The notes under the pieces: model-generated | Told to the model about the DNA's origin: nothing | Seen by the model: the letters and a program-made list of their open reading frames with translations, nothing else | Databases searched by the model: none | Translations under genes and position numbers: made by a program | Assembly: GCA_016192425.1 (NCBI GenBank) | Contig: JACPUE010000037.1 | Coordinates: forward strand, 1 to 64,000 | Reading direction: 5' to 3' | Length of the DNA stretch: 64,000 nucleotides | Source of the DNA: Burkholderiales bacterium | GTDB taxonomy: Bacteria; Pseudomonadota; Gammaproteobacteria; Burkholderiales; Burkholderiaceae_C | In this document: in pieces, positions 34,583 to 44,198 of the stretch | Layout: every line of letters begins with the position of its first letter | How positions within the stretch are numbered: position 1 is the first letter of the stretch

Positions 34583-35407
34583 TCAGAAGGCAGGAGGACG
34601 TTTGGCGAGAAAGGCGTGGATGCCCTCGCGGTGCTCGGCGCTGTCGGCGTAGGCATAGGGATCCATGCCATCGGATGCTATTGTTTTAATAGCTGCTTGC
34701 GCTTTCCCAGAAAGCGCTGGAGGCGTTTTTAATGCCCGAAGTGTCTGCTTGTTCAGGCGCGCGGCCTGCGGTGCCAGCGCGGCCACGCGCTGGGCTGTGC
34801 CCAGGGCGTCGGCCTGCAACTGGTCGTCCGGCACCACGCGGCTCAGAAACCCGCGCGCCAGCATGTCGGGCGCGCTGAAGGTGGCGGCTTCGAGCAGCAT
34901 CTGGCGTGCCGTCAGTTCGCCCACGGCGCCTGCCACAAGCTGCGCCTCGCGCGGCGCCATCGGAAAGCCCAGGCGCGCGATGGGCGCGCCAAAGCGCGCA
35001 CCCGAGGCGGCAATGCGGATGTCGCAGCAACTGGCAATCTCCACACCCGCGCCCATGCAGGCGCCAGCGATGCGCGCGACGATGGGCACGTCGCAGGCCA
35101 GCATGGCCGACAGGCCGCCCCAGACATCGTTCTCATGGAAGTCGCGCAATTGCGCCGCATCGAAGCGGAAGGCCGGGTATTCGGAGATGTCGCCGCCCGC
35201 GCAGAAGGCATCGCCCTCGCCTTCGATCAGCACGCAGCGCGCATCCGCATTGTGCTGGATGCTCTCAAAAACAGAGCGCAACTGGCGCCACATGGCGCGC
35301 GACATGGCGTTGAGCCGCCCGGTGTGGCGCAGCGTGACCACCACCACCCCGGCGGCGCCCGCCTCTGCCGGTGCCGGGTGGGCCACCACTTCAGATGTTG
35401 TTTGCAT
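34583..35407 (-). CDS. Enoyl-CoA hydratase/isomerase family protein
   Basis: Crotonase-superfamily protein, 274 aa. The oxyanion-hole segments are GEGDAFCAGGDISEY and IAGACMGAGVEIASCCDIRIAA. An enoyl-CoA hydratase or related activity is expected. Near the C-terminus, codons for LRALKTPPALSGKAQAAIKTIAS are supplied by a copy of the dispersed two-hairpin repeat at 34677-34732, so about 19 residues derive from an inserted repeat while the frame stays open to a normal crotonase-like end (HREGIHAFLAKRPPAF). Start MQTTSEVVAHP (35407). It lies in the MerR operon, 54 bp after merR. Confidence 0.85.
   Translation of the reverse strand: MQTTSEVVAHPAPAEAGAAGVVVVTLRHTGRLNAMSRAMWRQLRSVFESIQHNADARCVLIEGEGDAFCAGGDISEYPAFRFDAAQLRDFHENDVWGGLSAMLACDVPIVARIAGACMGAGVEIASCCDIRIAASGARFGAPIARLGFPMAPREAQLVAGAVGELTARQMLLEAATFSAPDMLARGFLSRVVPDDQLQADALGTAQRVAALAPQAARLNKQTLRALKTPPALSGKAQAAIKTIASDGMDPYAYADSAEHREGIHAFLAKRPPAF
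34677..34732. repeat. Two-hairpin dispersed repeat inside a hydratase gene
   Basis: GCTAT-N7-ATAGC (34677-34693), then TGCTT, GCGCTTT-N5-AAAGCGC (34699-34717) and TGGAGGC. It is the best preserved copy of the family in this window and lies within a reading frame. Confidence 0.75.
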
Positions 35408-35461
35408 GGATTCCCTCATGGCCGCGCACCGGCTGGCGGTGCGCGGCCACGATGGTAGCGC

Positions 35462-35953
35462 CTATGCGGAGGTGCCTTGGGGCAGGCCCAGGCTCTTGCG
35501 GACGTTGTCGTTGATGATGCGCAGCTCGGCCAGGCTGCTCTCGATATGCGCGCGCTTTTGCTCCAGCTCTGCAATGACCTTGTCGGTGCGTTGCAGCACG
35601 TAGCGCAACTGTTGCTGGCGACCCTCGCCAGCATGGCCGTACATGTCGAGGTACTGCTTGATTTCGGCCAGCGAAGAGCCGATGGCCTTGGCACGCAGGA
35701 TCAGCGCCAGCCGTGCGCGGTCACGCCGACTGTAGACGCGGGTGCCGTTGATGCGGCGCGGGCTCAGCAGGCCCTTGTCTTCATAGAAACGCAGCGTGCG
35801 CGGCGTCACGTCGAAGGCATTGCACAGCTCCGTCACGCCGAACAGTTCCGAGTTCTTGTCGTCGGAGTAGTGGTCGGCCAGCACCTGGCGCGCGGCCGCC
35901 GTGGTGGCGGCCTGCCGGTCCGTGGAACCCGTGGTGAGGCCTGCCGCCTGCAT
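35462..35953 (-). CDS. MerR-family transcriptional regulator
   Basis: MerR-type regulator of 163 aa. After about 38 variable residues comes the winged HTH (ELFGVTELCNAFDVTPRTLRFYEDKGLLSPRRINGTRVYSRRDRARL), then a long coiled coil (about 105-155). No cysteine cluster for metals is visible, which fits the CoA-pathway regulators related to LiuR. ATG 35953 overlaps the SCP2 stop in ATGA. It probably binds the 38-bp near-palindrome at 36331-36368 that controls both its own operon and the divergent carboxylase operon. Ligand presumably an acyl-CoA (inference). Confidence 0.88.
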   Translation of the reverse strand: MQAAGLTTGSTDRQAATTAAARQVLADHYSDDKNSELFGVTELCNAFDVTPRTLRFYEDKGLLSPRRINGTRVYSRRDRARLALILRAKAIGSSLAEIKQYLDMYGHAGEGRQQQLRYVLQRTDKVIAELEQKRAHIESSLAELRIINDNVRKSLGLPQGTSA

Positions 35954-36249
35954 CACACCACCCGCTGAAGCTTCATGGCGACGCTCATGTCGCCGCTGAC
36001 CTTGAACTTGCCGCTCATGAAACCCGTGACGGGGTTGAGCTGGCCCGTGAGCAGGGCGTTGAGGTTTTCCAGCGAGATGGCCACGGTGCAGTCGGTCTCG
36101 CGGTCCACGTTGTCCACGGTGTTGGGGGTGGATGCGCCGTCGATGACGACCTTGCCGTCGTCGCCGCAGTCGAACTTCAGCACGGCGTTCAGGCCGCTGT
36201 TGTCGCCGACTTTGGTACGGATGGCTTCGGTGCATTCCTGGATGTTCAT
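35953..36249 (-). CDS. SCP2 sterol-carrier-like protein
   Basis: A 98-aa protein with a complete SCP2 fold (MNIQECTEAIRTKVGDNSGL, VVIDGASTPNTV, ETDCTVAISLENLNALLTGQLNPVTGFMSGKFKVSGDM). SCP2 domains bind lipids or fatty acyl-CoA and often occur beside beta-oxidation genes. It is the first gene of the leftward operon, with about 73 bases of leader from the inferred start site. It probably helps handle the hydrophobic CoA substrate of the divergent pathway. Confidence 0.85.
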   Translation of the reverse strand: MNIQECTEAIRTKVGDNSGLNAVLKFDCGDDGKVVIDGASTPNTVDNVDRETDCTVAISLENLNALLTGQLNPVTGFMSGKFKVSGDMSVAMKLQRVV

Positions 36250-36328
36250 GGTGTTCCTTGCAGGTATTGAGAAATCAGGGTACGCATCATAAAGCCATCT
36301 CATAACCCATAGACAAGGGAAAATACCT

Positions 36329-36370
36329 AATAGATGTTATGTTGACGTTAACGTCACCATAGCATCTAAT
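36329..36370. promoter_or_regulatory. MerR-type operator with face-to-face promoters
   Basis: A 38-bp near-palindrome (36331-36368) matches itself at 17 of 19 positions per half; its core TGACGTTAACGTCA (36343-36356) is perfect. Rightward, TTGACG (36342-36347), 17 bp, TCTAAT (36365-36370) fits a promoter for the SDR operon. Leftward, GTGACG and TCTATT with the same 17-bp spacing fit a promoter for the SCP2-merR operon. The palindrome lies in the spacer of both, the MerR arrangement. Confidence 0.75.
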
Positions 36371-36397
36371 TCGTCACCTTCAATCGTTTGCCCCTCC

Positions 36398-37306
36398 ATG
36401 ACTCTGACATCGACCCCACCGCAAGGCAGCGCCACGCCGCCCGCGCACTACCGCAGCGTGTTCCGCGGCGGCCTGTTCAGCGGCCAGACCCTCTGGGTCA
36501 CCGGCGGCGGCAGCGGCATCGGCCGCTGCGTGGCCCATGAACTGGCATCGCTCGGCGCGCGCGTCATCATCAGCGGCCGCACGCAGGAAAAGCTTGACCG
36601 CGTGGCACAGGAAATCCGCGAGGACGGCGGCCTGTGCGAAACCATCGCCTTCGACATCCGCGACGAGGAAGCCGTCAAGGCCGCCGTGGCCACCATGGTG
36701 GGCAAGGTGGGCCCCATTGCCGGCCTGGTCAACAACGCGGGCGGGCAGTTTCCCGCGCCGCTGCAGGCCATCAGCAAGCGCGGCTTCGAGGCCGTGGTGA
36801 GCAACAACCTCACGGGCGGCTTTCTGATGATGCGCGAGGTGTTCCTGCAAAGCATGCAGGAGCATGGCGGCGCGATCGTCAACATGACGGCGGACTTCCG
36901 CAACGGCATGCCCGGCATGGCGCACACGGGCGCGGCGCGCGCGGGCATGAGCAACCTGACCATGAGCGCCGCCTTCGAGTGGGCCAGCAGCGGCGTGCGC
37001 GTGAACGCGGTGGCGCCGGGCTGGGTGGCCTCCTCGGGCATGGACAGCTATGGCGGCGCCGTCAAGGCCCTGATCCCGCAACTGCGCCAGCATGTGCCGC
37101 TGCGCCGCCTGGCGACCGAGGCCGAGATCAGCGCGGCCATCGTCTTCCTGCTCAGCCCCGGCGCGGCCTTCATCACCGGCATCACGGTGCAGATCGATGG
37201 CGCGGCCTCGCTGGGCAGCGCCGTGTTTCCCAGCCTGGACCATCAACGCTCCCAACCTTTCGAGGGCTTCCACCGCGCCCAGCCGCCCGAGGTGCTCAAA
37301 CCATGA
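36398..37306 (+). CDS. Short-chain dehydrogenase (AtuB-like)
   Basis: Classical NAD(P)-dependent SDR of 302 aa resembling AtuB/citronellol dehydrogenase proteins. The cofactor motif TGGGSGIG, VNNAGGQFPAPL and VRVNAVAPGWVASSGMD are conserved. In the position where SDRs usually carry the catalytic YxxxK, the sequence reads TGAARAGM: the Tyr and Lys are absent, as in this subgroup's enoyl-reductase-like members. It could be a dehydrogenase-fold 2-enoyl-CoA reductase or a non-classical enzyme. It opens the rightward operon; its stop overlaps the carboxyltransferase start (ATGA). Confidence 0.82.
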   Translation: MTLTSTPPQGSATPPAHYRSVFRGGLFSGQTLWVTGGGSGIGRCVAHELASLGARVIISGRTQEKLDRVAQEIREDGGLCETIAFDIRDEEAVKAAVATMVGKVGPIAGLVNNAGGQFPAPLQAISKRGFEAVVSNNLTGGFLMMREVFLQSMQEHGGAIVNMTADFRNGMPGMAHTGAARAGMSNLTMSAAFEWASSGVRVNAVAPGWVASSGMDSYGGAVKALIPQLRQHVPLRRLATEAEISAAIVFLLSPGAAFITGITVQIDGAASLGSAVFPSLDHQRSQPFEGFHRAQPPEVLKP

Positions 37307-38925
37307 CGCAGATCCGTTCCCAGATCGACCCGCGCACCGACGCCTTCCGCCGCAACCACGAGCGCATGGCCGAACGGCTGGCGCAGGTGCAGGCCCTGCA
37401 GGGCCAGGTGGTGGCCGAGTCCGCCTCCAAGCAGGACAAGTTCGAGAAGAAGGGCCAGTTGCTGCCGCGCGAGCGCGTGGCGCGCCTGCTCGACCGGGGC
37501 AGCAGCTTCCTGGAACTCAGCGCCCTGGCGGGCCTGGGCATGCACGACGACGACGGCAAGAAGGCCGTGCTGGGCGGCGGCTCCATCGTCGGCATTGGCC
37601 AGGTGGCGGGCAAGCGCGTGCTGATTTCGGCCAGCGACAGCGCCGTCAAGGGCGGCACCGTGGCGCCCATGGGCCTGAAAAAAGGCCTGCGCGCCCAGGC
37701 GATTGCGCTGCAGAACAAGCTGCCGCTGGTGTTGCTGGTCGAATCGGGCGGCGCCAACCTGATGTACCAGGCCGACATCTTCGTGGACGGCGGGCGCAGC
37801 TTTGCCAACCAGGCGCGCCTGTCGGCCGCGGGCATTCCGCAGATCGCCGTGGTGCACGGTTCGTCCACGGCCGGTGGCGCCTACCTGCCGGGCCTGTCGG
37901 ACTATGTGGTGCTGGTGAAGGACCGCTCCAGCATCTACCTGGCCGGCCCGCCCCTGGTGAAGGCCGCCATTGGCGAGGACACCACCGACGACGAACTGGG
38001 CGGCAGCGACCTGCACGCCCGCGTGACCGGCCTGGGCGAGTACCTGGCCGAGAACGACGCGCACGCCATCGCCATCGCCCGCGACCTGCTGGACCACCTG
38101 CCCTGGGACGAGGCCGGCGGGCCCGAGGGCAGCGTGCGCGCACCGCTGTACGACGCCGAGGAGTTGCTGGGCATCGTCCCGGCCGACGAGCGCGAGCCCT
38201 ACGACGCGCGCGAGATCATCGCGCGCATCGTCGATGGCTCGCACTTCCTCGAATTCAAGGCGGCCTTCGACAGCGACACCGTCTGTGGCCATGCGCGCAT
38301 CGATGGCCACCGCGTGGGCCTCATCGCCAACAACGGCCCCATCCAGCCCACGGGCTCGGTCAAGGCGGCGCAGTTCATCCAGTTGTGCGACCAGAGCGGC
38401 ACGCCGCTGGTCTTTCTGCAGAACACCACGGGCTACATGGTGGGCAGCGCGGCCGAGCGCGCCGGTGCCATCAAGCACGGCAGCAAGATGATCCAGGCCG
38501 TGGCCAATGCACGCGTACCCAAGTTCACCATCGTGGTGGGCGGCTCGTTCGGCGCGGGCAACTACGGCATGTGCGGGCGCGGCTTCGACCCGGACTTCAT
38601 CTTCAGCTGGCCCAGCGCGCGCACCGCCGTCATGGGCGGCGCCCAGGCCGCCATGGTCATGGAGATGATCAGCCGCGGCAAGCTGGAGCGCGCTGGCGTA
38701 CCCCTGGGCGAGCAGGCCGAGGCGGGCATCAAGGCCATGAGCGAGCAGCTCAAGCGCCGCCTGGACGCCGAGTCCGACGTGCTGTTCGGCACCGCGCGCC
38801 TGTGGGACGACGGAATCATCGACCCGCGCCAGACGCGCAGCGTGCTGGCGCAATGCCTGGCCATGGCCCGCGACGCCAGAGCGCGCGTGCTGCACCCCAA
38901 CACCTTCGGCATCGCCCGCATGTAA
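37303..38925 (+). CDS. Acyl-CoA carboxylase beta subunit (AtuC/LiuB-like)
   Basis: Biotin-dependent carboxyltransferase of 540 aa, transferring CO2 from biotin to an enoyl-CoA. It has the two crotonase-like halves: SGGANLMYQADIF and VHGSSTAGGAYLPGLSDYVV in the N-domain, then NTTGYMVGSAAERAGAIKHGSKMI and GGSFGAGNYGMCGRGF in the C-domain. The set matches geranyl-CoA and 3-methylcrotonyl-CoA carboxylase beta subunits rather than propionyl-CoA types. The partner alpha subunit is the gene at 41232. Geranyl-CoA versus methylcrotonyl-CoA specificity depends on a single active-site residue and cannot be decided here. Confidence 0.88.
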   Translation: MTQIRSQIDPRTDAFRRNHERMAERLAQVQALQGQVVAESASKQDKFEKKGQLLPRERVARLLDRGSSFLELSALAGLGMHDDDGKKAVLGGGSIVGIGQVAGKRVLISASDSAVKGGTVAPMGLKKGLRAQAIALQNKLPLVLLVESGGANLMYQADIFVDGGRSFANQARLSAAGIPQIAVVHGSSTAGGAYLPGLSDYVVLVKDRSSIYLAGPPLVKAAIGEDTTDDELGGSDLHARVTGLGEYLAENDAHAIAIARDLLDHLPWDEAGGPEGSVRAPLYDAEELLGIVPADEREPYDAREIIARIVDGSHFLEFKAAFDSDTVCGHARIDGHRVGLIANNGPIQPTGSVKAAQFIQLCDQSGTPLVFLQNTTGYMVGSAAERAGAIKHGSKMIQAVANARVPKFTIVVGGSFGAGNYGMCGRGFDPDFIFSWPSARTAVMGGAQAAMVMEMISRGKLERAGVPLGEQAEAGIKAMSEQLKRRLDAESDVLFGTARLWDDGIIDPRQTRSVLAQCLAMARDARARVLHPNTFGIARM

Positions 38926-38953
38926 CCCCTTTCCTGAATCTGGAGCACACACC

Positions 38954-40099
38954 ATGCAATTCACCCCCGAGCACGAGCAGATCCGCGACACGGTGCGCAA
39001 ATTCGTCGCCAACGAGATCAACCCCTTCACCCGCGAATGGGAAAAAGCCGGCCAGTTCCCCGCGCACGCAGTGTTCAAGAAGCTCGGCAGCCTGGGCCTG
39101 CTGGGCATCAAGTACCCCACTGAGTTTGGCGGCATGGGGCTGGACTTCAGCTACTCCATGGTCATGGCCGAGGCGCTGGGCACCTGCAACGTGGGCGGCG
39201 TGCCCATGGCCATCGGCGTGCAGACCGACATGTGCACCCCGGCGCTGGCGCGCTTCGGCAGCGACGAGCTGCGCCGTGAATTCCTCGCCCCCTCCATCGC
39301 GGGCGACCTGGTGGGCTGTATCGGCGTGAGCGAGGCCGGGGGCGGCTCGGACGTGGCCGCGCTCAAGACCACGGCGCGCAAAGAGGGCGGCGACTACGTC
39401 ATCAACGGCTCCAAGATGTGGATCACCAACGGCCTGCAGGCCGACTGGTGCTGCCTGCTGGCCAACACCAGCGAGGGGCCGGCACACAAGAACAAGTCGC
39501 TCATCGTCGTGCCCATGGACGCGCTGGGCATCACCAAGCAGAGGATCGAGAAGATCGGCATGCACTCCAGCGACACGGCCCAGCTCTTCTTCGACAACGT
39601 GCGCGTGCCCCAGCGCAACCTGATCGGGCAGGAGGGCATGGGCTTCATGTTCCAGATGCTGCAGTTCCAGGAGGAGCGCCTGTATGTGGCCGCCGGAGCC
39701 CTGAGCAACCTGGACAGCCTCATCGACCAGACCATCGCCTATACCCGCGAGCGCCACACCTTCGGCCAGCCCATCCTGGACAACCAGGTGGTGCACTTCC
39801 GCCTGGCCGAGCTGCGCACCGAGGTCGAGGCGCTGCGCGCCCTCACCTACCGTGCCGTGGAAGCCTACGCCAGCGGCCAGGACGTGACCCGGCTCGCCTC
39901 CATGGCCAAGCTCAAGGCCGGGCGCCTCTCGCGCGAGGTGGCCGACAGCTGCCTGCAGTACTGGGGCGGCATGGGCTTCACGGCGGACAACCCCATCGCC
40001 CAGTCCTTCCGCGACGGGCGCCTGGGCTCCATCGGCGGCGGGGCCGACGAGATCATGCTGGGCATCATCTGCAAGCTTGAAGGCACCCTGAAGAAATGA
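38954..40099 (+). CDS. Acyl-CoA dehydrogenase (AtuD-like)
   Basis: FAD-dependent acyl-CoA dehydrogenase of 381 aa. The N-terminal helical, beta and C-terminal domains are complete (IGVSEAGGGSDVAALKTTA, GSKMWITNG, RLGSIGGGADEIMLGII). The usual C-terminal catalytic YEG-type Glu is Gly in SIGGGADE. The base is likely Glu240 or Glu241 in QFQEERL, as in isovaleryl-/long-chain-type enzymes and citronellyl-CoA dehydrogenases. It should produce the enoyl-CoA that the carboxylase uses, passing electrons to EtfAB (57165, 56211). It lies 28 bp after the beta subunit. Confidence 0.88.
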   Translation: MQFTPEHEQIRDTVRKFVANEINPFTREWEKAGQFPAHAVFKKLGSLGLLGIKYPTEFGGMGLDFSYSMVMAEALGTCNVGGVPMAIGVQTDMCTPALARFGSDELRREFLAPSIAGDLVGCIGVSEAGGGSDVAALKTTARKEGGDYVINGSKMWITNGLQADWCCLLANTSEGPAHKNKSLIVVPMDALGITKQRIEKIGMHSSDTAQLFFDNVRVPQRNLIGQEGMGFMFQMLQFQEERLYVAAGALSNLDSLIDQTIAYTRERHTFGQPILDNQVVHFRLAELRTEVEALRALTYRAVEAYASGQDVTRLASMAKLKAGRLSREVADSCLQYWGGMGFTADNPIAQSFRDGRLGSIGGGADEIMLGIICKLEGTLKK

Positions 40100-40101
40100 A
40101 C

Positions 40102-40218
40102 ACCCCCCTGAGTCGCCTTCGGCGCCTTCCCCCCTCTCTGCTTCGCTTCGCTCGCAGCAGGGGGGACGCTCCCAGCGCGGCGGGGCGGCCCTTGCGCGGG
40201 AGCCCTGGCCTGGGCCGT
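40102..40218. repeat. GC-rich dispersed element
   Basis: CCCCCTGAGTCGCCTTCGGC, followed by a hairpin-prone stretch (CCCCCCTCTCTGCTTCG facing GCAGCAGGGGGGA) and GCCCTGGCCTGGGCC. A shorter relative with the same opening and the same GGCCTGGGC end occurs at 52683-52718. It separates the dehydrogenase from the next hydratase inside the operon. Confidence 0.55.
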
Positions 40219-40280
40219 GTCCAATCACACGCTGCTTACAAGACAAAGTGCGATGCCCTCATCAACAACAAGCAATAAAT

Positions 40281-40306
40281 GCTATGACTTTTATAGCTGT
40301 TAGCGC
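40281..40306. repeat. Dispersed repeat fragment over a start codon
   Basis: GCTAT-N7-ATAGC at 40281-40297 followed by TGTTAGCGC: the first hairpin and part of the second of the repeat family. The ATG of the hydratase gene (40284) lies inside the first arm. Confidence 0.65.
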
Positions 40307-41111
40307 AGTGAATACGGGCCCCGTACTCGAAATCACCTTGAACCGTCCCGACGTGCGCAACGCCATGTCGCTGGCCATGGTGGAGGAACTGCGCCAGGCC
40401 CTGGCGCAGGCGGAAAGCACCATCGGCAGCCCCGGTGCCACCCGCGTGGTGGTGCTGCGTGGCGCGGGCGGGCATTTCTGCGCCGGGGGCGACCTCAAGG
40501 ACATGGCCATGGCCCGCATGCGCGCCATGGAAGCGCCAACAGGCACCGACCCTATCCAAGACCCAGTGGCCGAGGTCAACGCCGCCTTTGGCCGCATGTG
40601 CGCAGCCTACGCCGCATCGCCCCTGGCCGTGGTGGCGATGCTGGAGGGCACGGTGATGGGCGGCGGCTTGGGCCTGGCCTGCGTGGCCGATGTGGCCATC
40701 GCCACCGAGACAGCGAGCTTCCGCCTGCCCGAGACCTCGCTGGGCGTGGTGCCCGCGCAGATCGCGCCTTTCCTGGTCGAGCGCCTGGGCTACTCACAGG
40801 CCAAGCGCCTGGCGGTGACCGGCGGCAGGCTGGATGCGGCGCAGGCGCTGCGCATCGGCCTGATGCACCAGCAGGTGACCACCGCTGAGGTGGACGCCGC
40901 GCTGCAGGCCGTGCTGGCCGACATCCTGGCCTGCGCCCCTGGCGCCCTGGCCGCCAGCAAGGCGCTGATGGCCAAGGCACGCTGGAGCGCCCCCGCCGCG
41001 CTGGTCGATGAGGCCGCCGCCCTCTTCTCGCGCGCCGCCCAGGGCCCCGAAGGCCAGGAGGGCACGGGCGCATTCCTGCAGAAACGCAAACCACACTGGG
41101 TTCCCGCATGA
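40284..41111 (+). CDS. Enoyl-CoA hydratase (AtuE-like position)
   Basis: Crotonase-family hydratase of 275 aa, expected to hydrate the carboxylated glutaconyl-type CoA. Its motifs are GAGGHFCAGGDLKDM, the oxyanion segment MLEGTVMGGGLGLACVADVAIA and the catalytic Glu region FRLPETSLGVVPA. The first codons, MTFIAVSAV, come from the dispersed repeat fragment, so the start was rebuilt by the repeat; an alternative true start would be a later codon. Its stop overlaps a decayed biotin carboxylase start at 41108. Confidence 0.83.
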   Translation: MTFIAVSAVNTGPVLEITLNRPDVRNAMSLAMVEELRQALAQAESTIGSPGATRVVVLRGAGGHFCAGGDLKDMAMARMRAMEAPTGTDPIQDPVAEVNAAFGRMCAAYAASPLAVVAMLEGTVMGGGLGLACVADVAIATETASFRLPETSLGVVPAQIAPFLVERLGYSQAKRLAVTGGRLDAAQALRIGLMHQQVTTAEVDAALQAVLADILACAPGALAASKALMAKARWSAPAALVDEAAALFSRAAQGPEGQEGTGAFLQKRKPHWVPA

Positions 41112-41231
41112 GTTTTTCCAAGATCCTGATTGCGAACCGGGGGGACCAGCCGCGCAGCGGCGCAGCGGCGAAGCCACATCGCATGGTGCGCGCAGCGCAC
41201 GCAGGCGATTTCTCCGCGAAAGGGGCACAGC

Positions 41232-41239
<8 letters not shown>
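41108..41239 (+). pseudogene. Fossil start of the biotin carboxylase gene
   Basis: ATG overlapping the hydratase stop (ATGA) opens a 43-codon frame that begins MSFSKILIANRG, the canonical biotin carboxylase N-terminus, then turns into unrelated sequence (DQPRSGAAAKPHRMV) and stops. The intact gene restarts at 41232 with MFNKILIANRGEIACR. I read this as the original coupled start, interrupted by about 90 bp of inserted or rearranged DNA after which a second start is used. Confidence 0.7.
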
Positions 41240-43222
<1,983 letters not shown>

Positions 43223-43226
<4 letters not shown>

Positions 43227-44098
43227 CGCAAGAAAAAGCCATCCTCACCTGCGCCCTCACCGGCGTGCTGACCAACCCCCAGCAGCACCCGGTGCCCGTC
43301 ACCCCCGCGCAGATGGCCGCGCAGGCGCGCGACGCCTACAACGCGGGCGCGAGCATCATGCATGTGCACATCCGCGCGCAGGAGCCCGGCATGGGCCACA
43401 TGCCCAGCTGGGACCCGGACGTGGCCCAGGAGGTGGTGGACGCCATCCGAGCGGCCTGCCAGGGCGTCATCATCAACCTGACCACGGGCGTCATCGGGAA
43501 GGACATCAGCGGGCCGCTCGCCTGCATCCGCCGCGTCCAACCGGAGATCGCCGCCTGCAACGCGGGCAGCCTGAACTACCTCAAGCTCAAGGAAGACGGC
43601 ACCTGGGCCTGGCCGCCCATGGTGTTCGACAACCCGGTGGCCAAGGTGCAGCAGTTTCTCGACGTGATGGAGGAATGCGGCACACACCCCGAGTTCGAGT
43701 GCTTCGACGTGGGCATCGTGCGCTCGGTCACCATGTACATCCGGAACGGCATGCTCAAGCCCGCCATGGGCCGCCCCGAATACAACCTGGTGATGGGCGT
43801 GGCCTCGGGCATGCCCTGCGACGCGCGGCTGCTGGAACTGCTGCCGCAATGGATGGCCCCCGGCGCCGTGTGGCAGGCCACGCTGATCGGCCGCCAGGAG
43901 ATCTGGCCCGTGCACCAGAAGACGGCCGACCTCGGCGGCATGCTGCGCACCGGCCTGGAAGACACCTTCTACCTGCCCGACGGCAGCCGCGCCAGCGGCA
44001 ACGGTGTGCTGATCGAGGCGCTGGCCCAATGCGCGCGCAACGCGGGCCGCGCGATCGCTTCCCCCGCCGAGGCCCGCCAGATGTTGGGCTTGGCCTGA
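43223..44098 (+). CDS. Beta-keto acid cleavage enzyme (BKACE, DUF849)
   Basis: BKACE-family protein of 291 aa. Characterised members (Kce) condense a beta-keto acid with acetyl-CoA and split it into acetoacetate and a new acyl-CoA, using Zn2+. The metal-binding pair HVH (residues 47-49) in SIMHVHIRAQEPG, NLTTGV and the C-terminal GGMLRTGLEDTFYLPDG are conserved. Neither the atu nor the liu cluster normally has this gene. Here it is translationally coupled to the carboxylase alpha subunit. It may replace the HMG-CoA-lyase-like step or process a keto acid released from it (inference). Confidence 0.85.
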
Positions 44099-44198
44099 GC
44101 GTCACCCGGCCTGTGCGCGACAGGCCCCCGCCAGAGGGGCCGGCGCGCCGCCTGCACTCCACGTGTAGGCCATCCCCTAAAAAAATGGAGACAAGAGC

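Noticed and set aside
34699-34717. GCGCTTT-N5-AAAGCGC hairpin as a terminator
   Set aside because: No T-run follows and it is one half of the dispersed repeat, so it is reported as a repeat only.
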